Below, one piece after another: positions 8,806 through 16,793 of a stretch of DNA of 64,000 nt; the stretch's first letter is position 1; each line of letters starts with the position of its first letter. The translations under genes and the position numbers were made by a program. The stretch is from Brevibacillus brevis (GTDB taxonomy: Bacteria > Bacillota > Bacilli > Brevibacillales > Brevibacillaceae). The stretch covers positions 2,604,001 to 2,668,000 of the forward strand of contig NZ_CP030117.1 in the NCBI RefSeq assembly GCF_001039275.2. The letters are read 5' to 3'. A model generated the notes under the pieces. It ran no database searches. It had not been told where the DNA came from and was given only the letters and a program-made list of their open reading frames with translations.

Positions 8806-11631
8806 ATGGCCAATGTGAACCGGCGAAAAGCTAACAAAAGTCTGAGTAAAACCTTTAGGCAGACCATGAACGAGTTACCGCTCTCATATACATCATCACC
8901 TGATCGGGAGTGGATGGAAGACCTCGAATTAAATCTGCTTGAAAGTAATTTGGAGAGCACTCACAGAATACCTCCCCTCTCTGCTGCCACACCGAAAGAG
9001 CAACAAAAACCGATTCCCAAAGTACCCAAGCAGGACCTATCCTCCAAACAGGACTCGTTTTCCAAGCAGGATACATCTTCCAAACAGGACTCGTTTTCCA
9101 GACAGGATTTGACTTCCAGACAGAATTCAATTTCCAGACAGGACCCAACTTCCAAGCAGGACTCAACTTCCAAACAGGAGGCATCTTCCAAACAAAACGC
9201 ATCTTCTAAACAAAACGGATCCTCCAAACAAAGCTCAACTGCCAATCCGAACTTTTATTCGAAGGTCATTAAAGATCGCAATGATGATCGTGTCCAATCG
9301 TTTGTCTATACAGACGACTTGACAGATCAATCGGTGACAACTGAAAAAATTGCGAACCGTGCCATTGACGCGTCCAAGATTAAGCAAGGCGCCGTGGATA
9401 ATTCGATTTTGAAGGATTATGCGGTGGACAGCAGTAAACTCGCGGACAAGAGCGTAACTTCCACCAAACTCGCACCGCACGCGGTACAAAGGGATCATCT
9501 GGGGCAAGGAATCGTAAGTGGCGAGCATTTGCAGGATTATTCGATTTCTGCGCAAAAATTGATCAACCATAGCATTACGTCGGAGAAGTTAGCTGATAAA
9601 ACCATCGACTCGATGAAATTTGCCGACCACTCGATTCAGAGCAAGCATATTCAGGATCAAGCGATCACGAATGAGTTGCTCCAGGATCAATCGATTACTT
9701 CGGAAAAAATAAAGATGGGGACCATTCAAACAAGTAATCTCGCCAATTATGTGATAAACACAGTGAAGCTTGAGGATGGAGCTGTCACAGGCGATAAATT
9801 ACGCGATGGAGCAGTAACTTCCACGAAGATAGACGAAGATGCAATTGAATCTCAGCATATTCGTGAAGGCTCCATTTACCACCATCATCTCACGGAAGAG
9901 CTAATAGATGGCAGTAACATTAGCGCTGGCAGCATCACGGATCATCACATTGCATTTCAGGCCATTTATAGCCAGCATTTACATCCAGAAGCGGTGACCA
10001 GTGATAAAGTGGGGCCATATGCGATATTGACTGAGCATTTGGACAACAACAGTGTCACGTCAGAAAAGCTCGCCAAAGAATCAATCGGCAGCACACATTT
10101 ACAAGTTGGCAGTGTCCTATCGAGTCACTTGCAAGACGGGATGCTAACGGCTAAAAAAATCGGTGATCAGCAGATTACCACAGCCAAGATAGCTGATAAG
10201 GCTATCACTACCGACAAATTGGCGAACAGGAGTGTAGGAGAGCAACACTTGCTCGATGAGAGTGTGAGTTCACGACATCTGATTGACGGGACCATTCGCT
10301 CAGAAAAGCTGGCAAGAAGATCTGTGGAAGAACAGCATTTAACTGACAGAATCATTGGGGGCAATCATCTACGCGAGTACATCATCCAGACCCAGCATCT
10401 GCATGACCACTTGGTGACCACATCAAAATTGGCGCCGGAATCTGTTTCCACAGACAAAATTTCAGATTTAAGCATTACGACAAGCAAACTTGGAGATGCC
10501 GTGATCACAGCGCCCAAAATAGCTAAAGATGCGATCAAGACACGCCATCTGGGCAGATCATCCGTCACGGGGGAAAAAATTGCGGAAAAAGCAATTTCCT
10601 CTACACATCTCAACAGTCACATCATTCAGGCAGACCATCTCCAAGGTAACTCCATTTCCAAGGAAAAATTACAGGACGGCAGTGTCACTCGAGATAAAAT
10701 AGCCGATCAGAGCATTGATGCGAGTAAGCTGGATAGCCATTCTGTTCATGGAGCTCATGTCATAAAAGGCAGCTTGGATGGAACGCACATTAAGGAAGGA
10801 ACGCTCAAAGGGAATCATCTTATCAGCAAGAGCATAACAGAACAGCATCTGCAAAACCGGATTATTACGCAGGAAAAACTGGCAGAGGACTCCGTGACCG
10901 GTTCTAAAATTGCGTCCAAAGCTGTCACTACGCATCACATTGCGGATCAGTCCATTAGCGCTGAGAAGATGACCTTTCCCGTAATTGAGACGCATAATCA
11001 CATAGGAGTAACCTTGCAACAATTCGGTTTCGTCCCCTTCAGACTTTCTGCCACTAGCAAGTCTACAGATGTGATCGTTCGATTGCCACAACCTTATGCG
11101 GATACACATTATTGTATGGTCGCGATGACAAATCAACCGGGGATATATACGTCGCTCAAATACACGAAAAGGACTTCAGCGATGATCACCGTATTTCGCA
11201 ATCAAGAGGGGCAGGAAGCGACTGGAGTGATTCACTGGATCGGGATTGGAGTAAAAGGAGTAGATGTCCCACACGAAATGCTGGAATGGTCAACAGAGAT
11301 GGGACAACTGGAGGCAGAAGAAGTCGAGGAAGATCAAAGTGACGAAGATCACGACTTTGAAACGGAAGACATGGATGATGAAGATACGTATGATGAAGAC
11401 GTGGAAGTGGAGGACGTAGAAGACGAAGATATGGATGATGAAGACGCGGAAGATGGGGACATGGAAGACGAGGATACGGATGACGAAGACATGGAAGATG
11501 AGTACACCGACGAGGAAGACATGGAAGATCACGACATGGATGAATATGAAGAGGAAGAAGACACGGATGAAAGTGATTTCGAACAAGATTATGAAAGTAG
11601 TGAAGAATACGATATCGAGAACGATAAATAA
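8806..11631 (+). CDS. Three-period repeat protein with WIAG-like domain and acidic tail; probable surface fibre
   Basis: A 941-residue protein without signal peptide or membrane span. Layout: a basic start (1-75); eleven hexapeptides of form xSSKQD (about 78-143); a linker; 55 uninterrupted decapeptides (176-722) such as SITSEKLADK or SIGSTHLQVG; a globular domain (723-830) containing GVIHWIGIGVKG, resembling the C-terminal WIAG-tail domain known from Brevibacillus/Paenibacillus repeat proteins; and a strongly acidic tail of about 105 residues with a five-residue period. Such decads are typical of beta-helical, often trimeric, fibres. The ATG follows AGGAGG and AAGGAG. The absence of an export signal plus the coat-glycan operon downstream suggests a spore-surface fibre assembled from the mother cell (inference). 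Confidence 0.85.
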   Translation: MANVNRRKANKSLSKTFRQTMNELPLSYTSSPDREWMEDLELNLLESNLESTHRIPPLSAATPKEQQKPIPKVPKQDLSSKQDSFSKQDTSSKQDSFSRQDLTSRQNSISRQDPTSKQDSTSKQEASSKQNASSKQNGSSKQSSTANPNFYSKVIKDRNDDRVQSFVYTDDLTDQSVTTEKIANRAIDASKIKQGAVDNSILKDYAVDSSKLADKSVTSTKLAPHAVQRDHLGQGIVSGEHLQDYSISAQKLINHSITSEKLADKTIDSMKFADHSIQSKHIQDQAITNELLQDQSITSEKIKMGTIQTSNLANYVINTVKLEDGAVTGDKLRDGAVTSTKIDEDAIESQHIREGSIYHHHLTEELIDGSNISAGSITDHHIAFQAIYSQHLHPEAVTSDKVGPYAILTEHLDNNSVTSEKLAKESIGSTHLQVGSVLSSHLQDGMLTAKKIGDQQITTAKIADKAITTDKLANRSVGEQHLLDESVSSRHLIDGTIRSEKLARRSVEEQHLTDRIIGGNHLREYIIQTQHLHDHLVTTSKLAPESVSTDKISDLSITTSKLGDAVITAPKIAKDAIKTRHLGRSSVTGEKIAEKAISSTHLNSHIIQADHLQGNSISKEKLQDGSVTRDKIADQSIDASKLDSHSVHGAHVIKGSLDGTHIKEGTLKGNHLISKSITEQHLQNRIITQEKLAEDSVTGSKIASKAVTTHHIADQSISAEKMTFPVIETHNHIGVTLQQFGFVPFRLSATSKSTDVIVRLPQPYADTHYCMVAMTNQPGIYTSLKYTKRTSAMITVFRNQEGQEATGVIHWIGIGVKGVDVPHEMLEWSTEMGQLEAEEVEEDQSDEDHDFETEDMDDEDTYDEDVEVEDVEDEDMDDEDAEDGDMEDEDTDDEDMEDEYTDEEDMEDHDMDEYEEEEDTDESDFEQDYESSEEYDIENDK
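9037..9234 (+). repeat. Eleven 18-bp (hexapeptide) repeats
   Basis: Eleven contiguous 18-bp units encode the pattern x-[ST]-S-[KR]-Q-[DNE], for example LSSKQD, SFSRQD, ASSKQN. The DNA copies are also similar (TCCAAACAGGAC core), which points to tandem duplication and slippage. The segment is hydrophilic and probably disordered. Confidence 0.9.
9331..10971 (+). repeat. Fifty-five decapeptide repeats (30-bp period)
   Basis: The frame divides into 54 full decads and a last seven-residue unit with no insertion or deletion. Position 2 is Val, Ile or Leu in all units; position 7 is hydrophobic in all; position 6 is Lys (28) or His (23), with four exceptions. DNA identity between units is low, so the array is old and held by selection on the protein. 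Confidence 0.93.
11365..11544 (+). repeat. Twelve 15-bp acidic pentapeptide repeats
   Basis: Twelve units like EDMDD, EDTYD, EDVED, EDMED in the C-terminal tail. DNA copies share GAAGACATGGA-type cores, indicating recent tandem growth. The net charge is extremely negative. Confidence 0.85.
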
Positions 11632-11675
11632 TTCGGTAGGAAACAACAATGGGGCGAGTGGATGATTCAGAAGCA

Positions 11676-11704
11676 GGGAGGCCGATGTTGAGATCAGGTC
11701 TCCC
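11676..11704. terminator. Hairpin after the repeat-protein gene
   Basis: GGGAGGCC pairs with GGTCTCCC around 13 bases. No T-run follows, so it is a weak terminator or a 3' stabiliser. Confidence 0.4.
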
Positions 11705-11762
11705 AAATGTACAATTGTTTACATAATTATTTTATGGTTAACATTATGCAGGGAGACTTTCA

Positions 11763-11791
11763 TTGAATTTGCAGGCCCCCAATAGTATAAT
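11763..11791 (+). promoter_or_regulatory. Sigma-A promoter of asnS
   Basis: TTGAAT, 17-base spacer, TATAAT; the -10 is a perfect consensus. It lies 56 bases upstream of the asnS ATG. No T-box element is visible in the short leader, so asnS does not look tRNA-controlled here. Confidence 0.8.
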
Positions 11792-11847
11792 TGATAGGTA
11801 TACTTAGTCTGTATTTGCGTGGCATGGTAAATGGAGGGAATCATTCA

Positions 11848-13137
11848 ATGTTGACGACGATTGCCCGAATCGGGCAGCATGTTGGACAAGAAGTACGCCT
11901 GGGATGCTGGTTATACAACAAACGCAGCAGCGGCAAGATTCAATTTTTGCAGCTTCGCGACGGCTCCGGCTTCATTCAAGGTGTAGTAGTAAAAGCGGAA
12001 GTAGCGGAAGAAGTGTGGGAGAATGCTTCACAGCTCACACAAGAAAGCTCACTTTACATAACCGGTGTAGTTCGTGCGGATGACCGCGCACCAAGCGGTT
12101 ACGAACTGACAGTAACAGGTGTGGAAATTATTCAGATCGCCCAGGAATATCCGATTTCCTTGAAGGAACACGGTGTTGACTTCCTCATGGACCATCGCCA
12201 CCTGTGGCTGCGTTCTCCACGTCAGCGTGCAGTCATGGCTGTGCGTTCTGAGGTGATTCGCGCCATGTATGAGTTCTTCCACGAGAACGGTTTCGTAAAA
12301 GTAGATCCACCGATTTTGACACCGACCTCTGCGGAAGGTACCACGAATCTGTTCCATACCAAATATTTTGAGGAGGATGCGTACCTCTCGCAGTCCGGCC
12401 AGCTTTATATGGAAGCAGTCGCTATGGCGTTAGGTCGCGTTTACTCTTTCGGTCCAACTTTCCGTGCCGAGAAATCCAAGACACGTCGTCACTTGATCGA
12501 GTTCTGGATGATCGAGCCGGAGATGGCTTTCGTGGATCATGAAGAAAATCTGCGTATTCAGGAAGCATTCGTTTCTCATGTGGTACAATCCGTATTGAAA
12601 AACTGTGAGCGCGAACTGAAAACGTTGGAGCGCGATACAACAAAACTGCAAAATGTAACGGGGTCGTTCCCACGCATCTCTTATGATGATGCGATCAAAC
12701 TGTTGCAGGAAAAAGGTAGCGAGATCAAATGGGGAGACGACTTCGGGGCACCGGATGAGACGATGATTGCGGATCACTTCGACAAGCCTGTTTTCATCAC
12801 CCATTATCCTACTGAAATCAAGGCTTTCTACATGAAGCCACACCCTGAACGTCCAGAAGTGGTTCTGTGCGCGGACATGATCGCACCGGAAGGCTACGGT
12901 GAAATCATCGGGGGTAGCCAGCGGATTGATGATCCAGAACTCTTGGAGAAACGTTTTGCTGAGCATGAGCTTTCGGAAGAGGCATATCGCTGGTATTTGG
13001 ATCTGCGCAAATACGGTACAGTTCCTCACTCCGGCTTCGGTTTGGGTCTGGAGCGTACGATTGCATGGATTTGCGGTCTGGATCACGTGCGTGAAACCAT
13101 TCCATTCCCACGCATGCTGAATCGTCTCTACCCTTAG
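11848..13137 (+). CDS. asnS: Asparaginyl-tRNA synthetase
   Basis: A 429-residue class II synthetase that charges tRNA-Asn. The N-terminal OB-fold shows [20 protein letters not shown]; the catalytic core follows with motif 2 ([17 protein letters not shown]) and motif 3 ([15 protein letters not shown]). Start: the frame extends 19 codons upstream, but ATG 11848 follows GGAGG and matches the known N-terminus of the family (x-TT-x-x-x-x-x-x-HVGQEV). The gene has its own sigma-A promoter. It lies upstream of dnaD as in B. subtilis, but aspB, which precedes asnS there, is absent here. Confidence 0.97.
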   Translation: MLTTIARIGQHVGQEVRLGCWLYNKRSSGKIQFLQLRDGSGFIQGVVVKAEVAEEVWENASQLTQESSLYITGVVRADDRAPSGYELTVTGVEIIQIAQEYPISLKEHGVDFLMDHRHLWLRSPRQRAVMAVRSEVIRAMYEFFHENGFVKVDPPILTPTSAEGTTNLFHTKYFEEDAYLSQSGQLYMEAVAMALGRVYSFGPTFRAEKSKTRRHLIEFWMIEPEMAFVDHEENLRIQEAFVSHVVQSVLKNCERELKTLERDTTKLQNVTGSFPRISYDDAIKLLQEKGSEIKWGDDFGAPDETMIADHFDKPVFITHYPTEIKAFYMKPHPERPEVVLCADMIAPEGYGEIIGGSQRIDDPELLEKRFAEHELSEEAYRWYLDLRKYGTVPHSGFGLGLERTIAWICGLDHVRETIPFPRMLNRLYP

Positions 13138-13163
13138 AGAGTTCCTTTATCACTGAACGATCT

Positions 13164-13196
13164 ACACCCTGTTGCGCGAGGGCAGCAGGGTGTTCC
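13164..13196 (+). terminator. Probable terminator after asnS
   Basis: ACACCCTG pairs with CAGGGTGT, followed by a T-rich but interrupted tail. Confidence 0.55.
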
Positions 13197-13259
13197 TATT
13201 GTTTGACAGCGCGTTTTACGCACTCCCTTGTTATTCCAACCCAGAGGTGAATATGCGTT

Positions 13260-13943
13260 ATGGACTCCCATATATTGCAATTGTTGCAAGAAGGAGCAAC
13301 ATCCGTCTCCAACCTTCTTTTGAAAATGTATAAGCGTATGTCATTGACTGATGACGAGATGATGCTGTTGATTCATCTGCTGTCCTTTCAGCAGGAAGGG
13401 AATCGATTCCCGACCTTAACAGAGCTGGAGGAACGCATGTCCATGACGAGCAGGAGATTGATTCAATCTCTACAAAAGCTATTAAAAGAAGATTGGATTA
13501 CGATAGATGAGTTTATCGATCCACAGACTGGCATGCGTCATGAACAATACAATTTGACACCCTTGTACAAAAAGCTGTACCAGACCTGGCGGGAGCAGCA
13601 AGCAGACCCGAGAAGCATGGAGCCTTTTATGGAAGTGGCCGTTTCTCTGGATGCCGAACCTGTTGCCATTTACGCTCGTTTTGAGCAGGCATTCGGTCGC
13701 CCGCTAGCGCCATTTGAATTGGAGAACATCCACATGTGGACAGAACAGGACGGCTATCAGGAAGAATTGATTTTGACCGCTTTGCGTGAGGCTGCAACCG
13801 TTGGCAAACTCCACATCCGCTATATCGACAGGATCTTGCTCGAATGGCAAAAGCAACAGATTACAACCGTAGAACAAGCGCGTCTTTACAGCTTGAACTT
13901 CCGTAGACAAGCAAATATGAGAGACCACGGGCAACCGCTTTGA
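13260..13943 (+). CDS. dnaD: Replication initiation/primosome protein DnaD
   Basis: A 227-residue DnaD. The N-terminal winged-helix part (about 1-100) contains the ordered SMTSRRLIQSLQKLLKEDWI segment. The C-terminal DnaB/DnaD domain (about 125-205) contains YARFEQAFGRPLAPFELE and the basic YIDRILLEWQK helix. Together with DnaB and DnaI, DnaD loads the replicative helicase in low-GC Gram-positives. ATG 13260 is preceded by AGAGGTGA. Its stop codon lies inside the terminator stem. In B. subtilis nth follows; here the order breaks and a glycan operon comes next. Confidence 0.93.
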   Translation: MDSHILQLLQEGATSVSNLLLKMYKRMSLTDDEMMLLIHLLSFQQEGNRFPTLTELEERMSMTSRRLIQSLQKLLKEDWITIDEFIDPQTGMRHEQYNLTPLYKKLYQTWREQQADPRSMEPFMEVAVSLDAEPVAIYARFEQAFGRPLAPFELENIHMWTEQDGYQEELILTALREAATVGKLHIRYIDRILLEWQKQQITTVEQARLYSLNFRRQANMRDHGQPL

Positions 13944-13968
13944 TTTCCTCCAAATCAAGCGGTTTTTT
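13933..13968 (+). terminator. Terminator overlapping the dnaD stop
   Basis: AACCGCTTTGATTT pairs with AAATCAAGCGGTT and is followed by six T; a strong Rho-independent terminator. Confidence 0.9.
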
Positions 13969-13986
13969 CTATGTCACCGTACACGT

Positions 13987-14014
13987 ACCCATTTTCCTTG
14001 ACTGTCATAACATA
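13987..14014 (+). promoter_or_regulatory. Sigma-K-like (late mother-cell) promoter
   Basis: AC at 13987-13988, a 17-base spacer, then CATAACATA at 14006-14014, an exact fit to the sigma-K -10 form CATAnnnTA. It lies about 35 bases before the first start codon of the glycan operon and right after the dnaD terminator. The short -35 makes chance matches possible; position and gene content support it. Confidence 0.6.
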
Positions 14015-14048
14015 TTACGTAGATGCAAGCTTCAGGAGGCGATGACTT

Positions 14049-14471
14049 GTGGAAAAACGGAAAAAATGGGATCTGTCTCATTGGGTAACGCCAGGTGTGT
14101 TTTCAGGAAGTTATGTCGTAGATGAGGCAGTTCAACGTATTTCAATTGTAAAAGCCAATGAAAAAGAGGAAGAGGAAGTAACGGAAAACGTCCAGGAGTT
14201 GGTCGTAAATACAACAGGTGAGCAGCCGAAGGAACTGGTCTTGGAGCCTACCTTCGAAATTATTATGAGAGAGACCGATGAGGCAGTCGTAGAACAGGTT
14301 CACAAGCTTGAGCAAGAAGTGTTGGTACTGAGAGAGGCGCTGGCTTCGTGGGAAGAAAGGTGGGAGAAGCTTGAAGAGAACCATACAAAACAATTGCAGT
14401 ACTTGTATCAAGTAGTTCTTTCACTGAAAAAGGAGTGGGAGATCGAGCGAAATGAACATCGCAATTATTAG
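14049..14471 (+). CDS. Coiled-coil protein at head of glycan operon, unknown function
   Basis: A 140-residue acidic protein with no signal peptide or membrane span. Residues 1-40 contain aromatic and small residues (WDLSHWVTPGVFSGSYVVDE); residues 78-135 form a long heptad-like coiled coil (EQVHKLEQEVLVLREAL and on). GTG start with AGGAGG eight bases upstream. Its end overlaps the next gene by 20 bases, which indicates tight coupling with the first glycosyltransferase. Not recognised; a scaffold or coat-morphogenesis partner is only an inference from context. Confidence 0.75.
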   Translation: MEKRKKWDLSHWVTPGVFSGSYVVDEAVQRISIVKANEKEEEEVTENVQELVVNTTGEQPKELVLEPTFEIIMRETDEAVVEQVHKLEQEVLVLREALASWEERWEKLEENHTKQLQYLYQVVLSLKKEWEIERNEHRNY

Positions 14472-15624
14472 TCCGGGTCCCTTTTCTGTACCACCGGTCA
14501 AAGGAAGCTCGGTCGAACACGATATAGACGAGGTCACAAAGATGATCGAGCCCATGCATAACGTGACGATCTACACTCGTAAATGTGCGACCTATCCAAC
14601 CTCATCCGTGGAAGAAAACCGGCAGTTCATTCGCGTCCCGTATCAAGGGCCTAAGCCTTATTTGCGCCGGATCATTAACCATATCAAAAAGAACAAGCCA
14701 GATGTCATTCTCGTGGAAAACAGACCGATCTATGTTCTCACATTAAAACGCCATTTTCCCAAGATCCCGGTCTTCGTGAATATGCACTCTCACGTGTATG
14801 GATCACAGCCGATCATCAGCAAGGAAAAGATGCGGCGCGCCGTTCGCCTGGCAACAGGTTTTATTACGAACAGTGAATTTTTACGTCAACATTTTATTCG
14901 TTCGTGCAAGATACCTGCAAACAAAATTCATGCGGTTCACCTCGGAGTCGATGTCACTCCTTATCAGGTTGCAAAGATTGCGGTCAAAAAAATGCGTCAA
15001 GAACTCGGATTGAAGCCAGATGATCGCGTCTTGTTTTATGCCGGCAGACTCATGCGGGGTAAAGGGGTGCATGTGCTGATTAAAGCCTTTCGTCAGGTGA
15101 GCAAACAAGATCCGAAAGCTAAACTCGTCATTGTGGGTGGCACGGGATACGGCAGTAATCGCCTGAATCCGTACGTTCGTGAGCTCAAGAGACTTGCGAA
15201 GCCTTTGGGTGAAAAGGTGCGTTTCGTCAATTTCGTACCATCCGCAAAAATGCCGCTTTACTACCAAATTGGGGATGTCGTGGCGACACCATCCGTTTGG
15301 AAAGAAGCGTTTTGCCGTGTCAATTTAGAGGCAATGGCTTCCGGAAAGCCCGTCATTTCCACTCCACGTGGCGGCATTCGTGAAGTCGTTGCCCACGAGA
15401 AAAGTGGCTTTATCATTCCGCCAAAAGATTGGAAAAAAGGATTGCCTGCTGTCTGGGAACTGTTGTGGAGTTCACCCGCCGTCCGGAATGAAATGGGCAA
15501 ACAGGCTCTGCAACGAGCTAAGTTTTTTTCTTGGTACGCAACTGCGCAAGGCTATCTGAACGTGTTTGAAACAGTTGTTCCAACGCGGAGTGAAGAGAAA
15601 CAACCGCTTTTAAAAACAGGTTAA
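14452..15624 (+). CDS. GT4 glycosyltransferase, CotSA/YtcC-like
   Basis: A 390-residue GT-B fold glycosyltransferase of family GT4. The N-terminal domain starts MNIAIISPGPFSVPPVKGSSVE, the acceptor-side glycine loop; the C-terminal domain has LFYAGRLMRGKGVHVLI and the EX7E donor site in EAFCRVNLEAMASGKPVIS. Overall form resembles CotSA/YtcC of B. subtilis, spore-coat proteins that decorate or build spore surface glycan. Its ATG lies inside the end of the upstream gene. Donor sugar unknown; the operon's UDP-glucose dehydrogenase suggests a UDP-uronate or a derived sugar. Confidence 0.85.
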   Translation: MNIAIISPGPFSVPPVKGSSVEHDIDEVTKMIEPMHNVTIYTRKCATYPTSSVEENRQFIRVPYQGPKPYLRRIINHIKKNKPDVILVENRPIYVLTLKRHFPKIPVFVNMHSHVYGSQPIISKEKMRRAVRLATGFITNSEFLRQHFIRSCKIPANKIHAVHLGVDVTPYQVAKIAVKKMRQELGLKPDDRVLFYAGRLMRGKGVHVLIKAFRQVSKQDPKAKLVIVGGTGYGSNRLNPYVRELKRLAKPLGEKVRFVNFVPSAKMPLYYQIGDVVATPSVWKEAFCRVNLEAMASGKPVISTPRGGIREVVAHEKSGFIIPPKDWKKGLPAVWELLWSSPAVRNEMGKQALQRAKFFSWYATAQGYLNVFETVVPTRSEEKQPLLKTG

Positions 15625-15746
15625 TTCGAATGGAACGGATGTAGGTGGTTGCCTTTTCTTGCGCCAATGTGGACGTCTGCCCTGTCCAGCTATTCAGATA
15701 CGCATACCTTATAAGTATCGCAGAGCACAACTGGGGAGTGATACTT

Positions 15747-16793
15747 GTGAAAGGGTTAATCTTGTGTGCTGGACGTGGGACGCGACTGCACCCCTTTTCC
15801 TATTCGCAACCGAAAACCCTCCTCCCTGTGGCCAATCACCCGGTCTTACACTACTGCATTCGCAAACTGCGTGAAGTGGGCATTCAGGACATTGGCATCG
15901 TGATACATCCTTCTCAAGTACAGATTCCTCCCATGGTGGGCGATGGTAGTCAATTCGGGGCTACCATTACGTTTATCAGGCAGGAGGTACCACTGGGAAT
16001 TGCCCATGCTGTCCAGCTAGCGCAACCGTTTTTGCAAGACGAACCGTTTATCTTGCTACTAGGTGATAATTTGTTAATGGATTCGCTTCACGGGCTTACA
16101 AAAGCGTTTACGAAGGGAAAATCTGACGGTGTCGTGATGCTAAGTAAAGTGGAGAGACCACAGGACTATGGGATCGCAGAAGTACAAAAAGGAAGACTGA
16201 TCTCTGTAGAGGAGAAGCCACGTCAGCCAAAGAGCAATCTGGCGGTTATCGGCGCATACCTGTTTACGCCACCTATTTTTGAGTCGATTGCTAACCTGCA
16301 GCCATCTCCACGAGGCGAACTAGAAATAACGGATGCGATTCAATCGATGATTAATCGCGGATTCAAATTGGCTCACTCCGTCACCAACGGAAAGTATTCG
16401 GATGTGGGAACCATCGATCGCTGGCTGGAGGCCAACCAGTGGATGCTTACGAAGGAGCTAGGCAATCAACATCAAATTGGCAAAGGAACCATTGTGAAAA
16501 ATGCGAAGATTACGGGTCCTGTAAGAATCGGTGAAGATTGTGTGATTGAAAATTGCCAAATAGGACCGTACGTCTCGATCCAAAATGGCGTAAGCTTGAG
16601 AAATTGCTCGTATATCGAAAATAGTATTTTGCTGGAAAACAGCTCGCTGCAAGACATTGCTTGGAAAATAACAAACAGCGTTTTCGGCCGCTCATCGATG
16701 ATGACGGGTCAATCTTCTAACAGTACGGGAGTTTTCATTGTAAGCGACAAATCGTCCATTTGCATTCCGGCTGTCAAGAGGGAGGACGTATGA
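15747..16793 (+). CDS. Sugar-1-phosphate nucleotidyltransferase, long RmlA-like type
   Basis: A 348-residue enzyme that activates a sugar-1-phosphate with NTP. The N-terminal Rossmann-like domain has the signature LILCAGRGTRLHPFS and QPKTLLPVANHP, then LLLGDNLL and EEKPRQPKS. The C-terminal third is a left-handed hexapeptide beta-helix (for example IVKNAKITGPVRIGEDCVIE). This layout is that of the long glucose-1-phosphate thymidylyl/uridylyltransferase group; B. subtilis YtdA fills the corresponding place near ytcABC. The GTG at 15747 after GGGGAG is chosen; the upstream open frame lacks a ribosome site. ATGA overlap with the next gene. Confidence 0.85.
   Translation: MKGLILCAGRGTRLHPFSYSQPKTLLPVANHPVLHYCIRKLREVGIQDIGIVIHPSQVQIPPMVGDGSQFGATITFIRQEVPLGIAHAVQLAQPFLQDEPFILLLGDNLLMDSLHGLTKAFTKGKSDGVVMLSKVERPQDYGIAEVQKGRLISVEEKPRQPKSNLAVIGAYLFTPPIFESIANLQPSPRGELEITDAIQSMINRGFKLAHSVTNGKYSDVGTIDRWLEANQWMLTKELGNQHQIGKGTIVKNAKITGPVRIGEDCVIENCQIGPYVSIQNGVSLRNCSYIENSILLENSSLQDIAWKITNSVFGRSSMMTGQSSNSTGVFIVSDKSSICIPAVKREDV

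Noticed and set aside
8855-9245. Minus-strand frames with WKT/CLED repeats opposite the repeat protein
   Set aside because: They are mirror products of the 18-bp repeats of the plus-strand gene, with no ribosome sites.
11290-11706. Minus-strand frame of 138 codons, very hydrophobic
   Set aside because: It is the antisense of the acidic repeat (GAC/GAA read as Val/Phe/Ile); low-complexity artefact.
11652-11729. 25-codon frame after the repeat-protein gene
   Set aside because: Only a weak TAGGAAA site and it contains the hairpin; not enough support.
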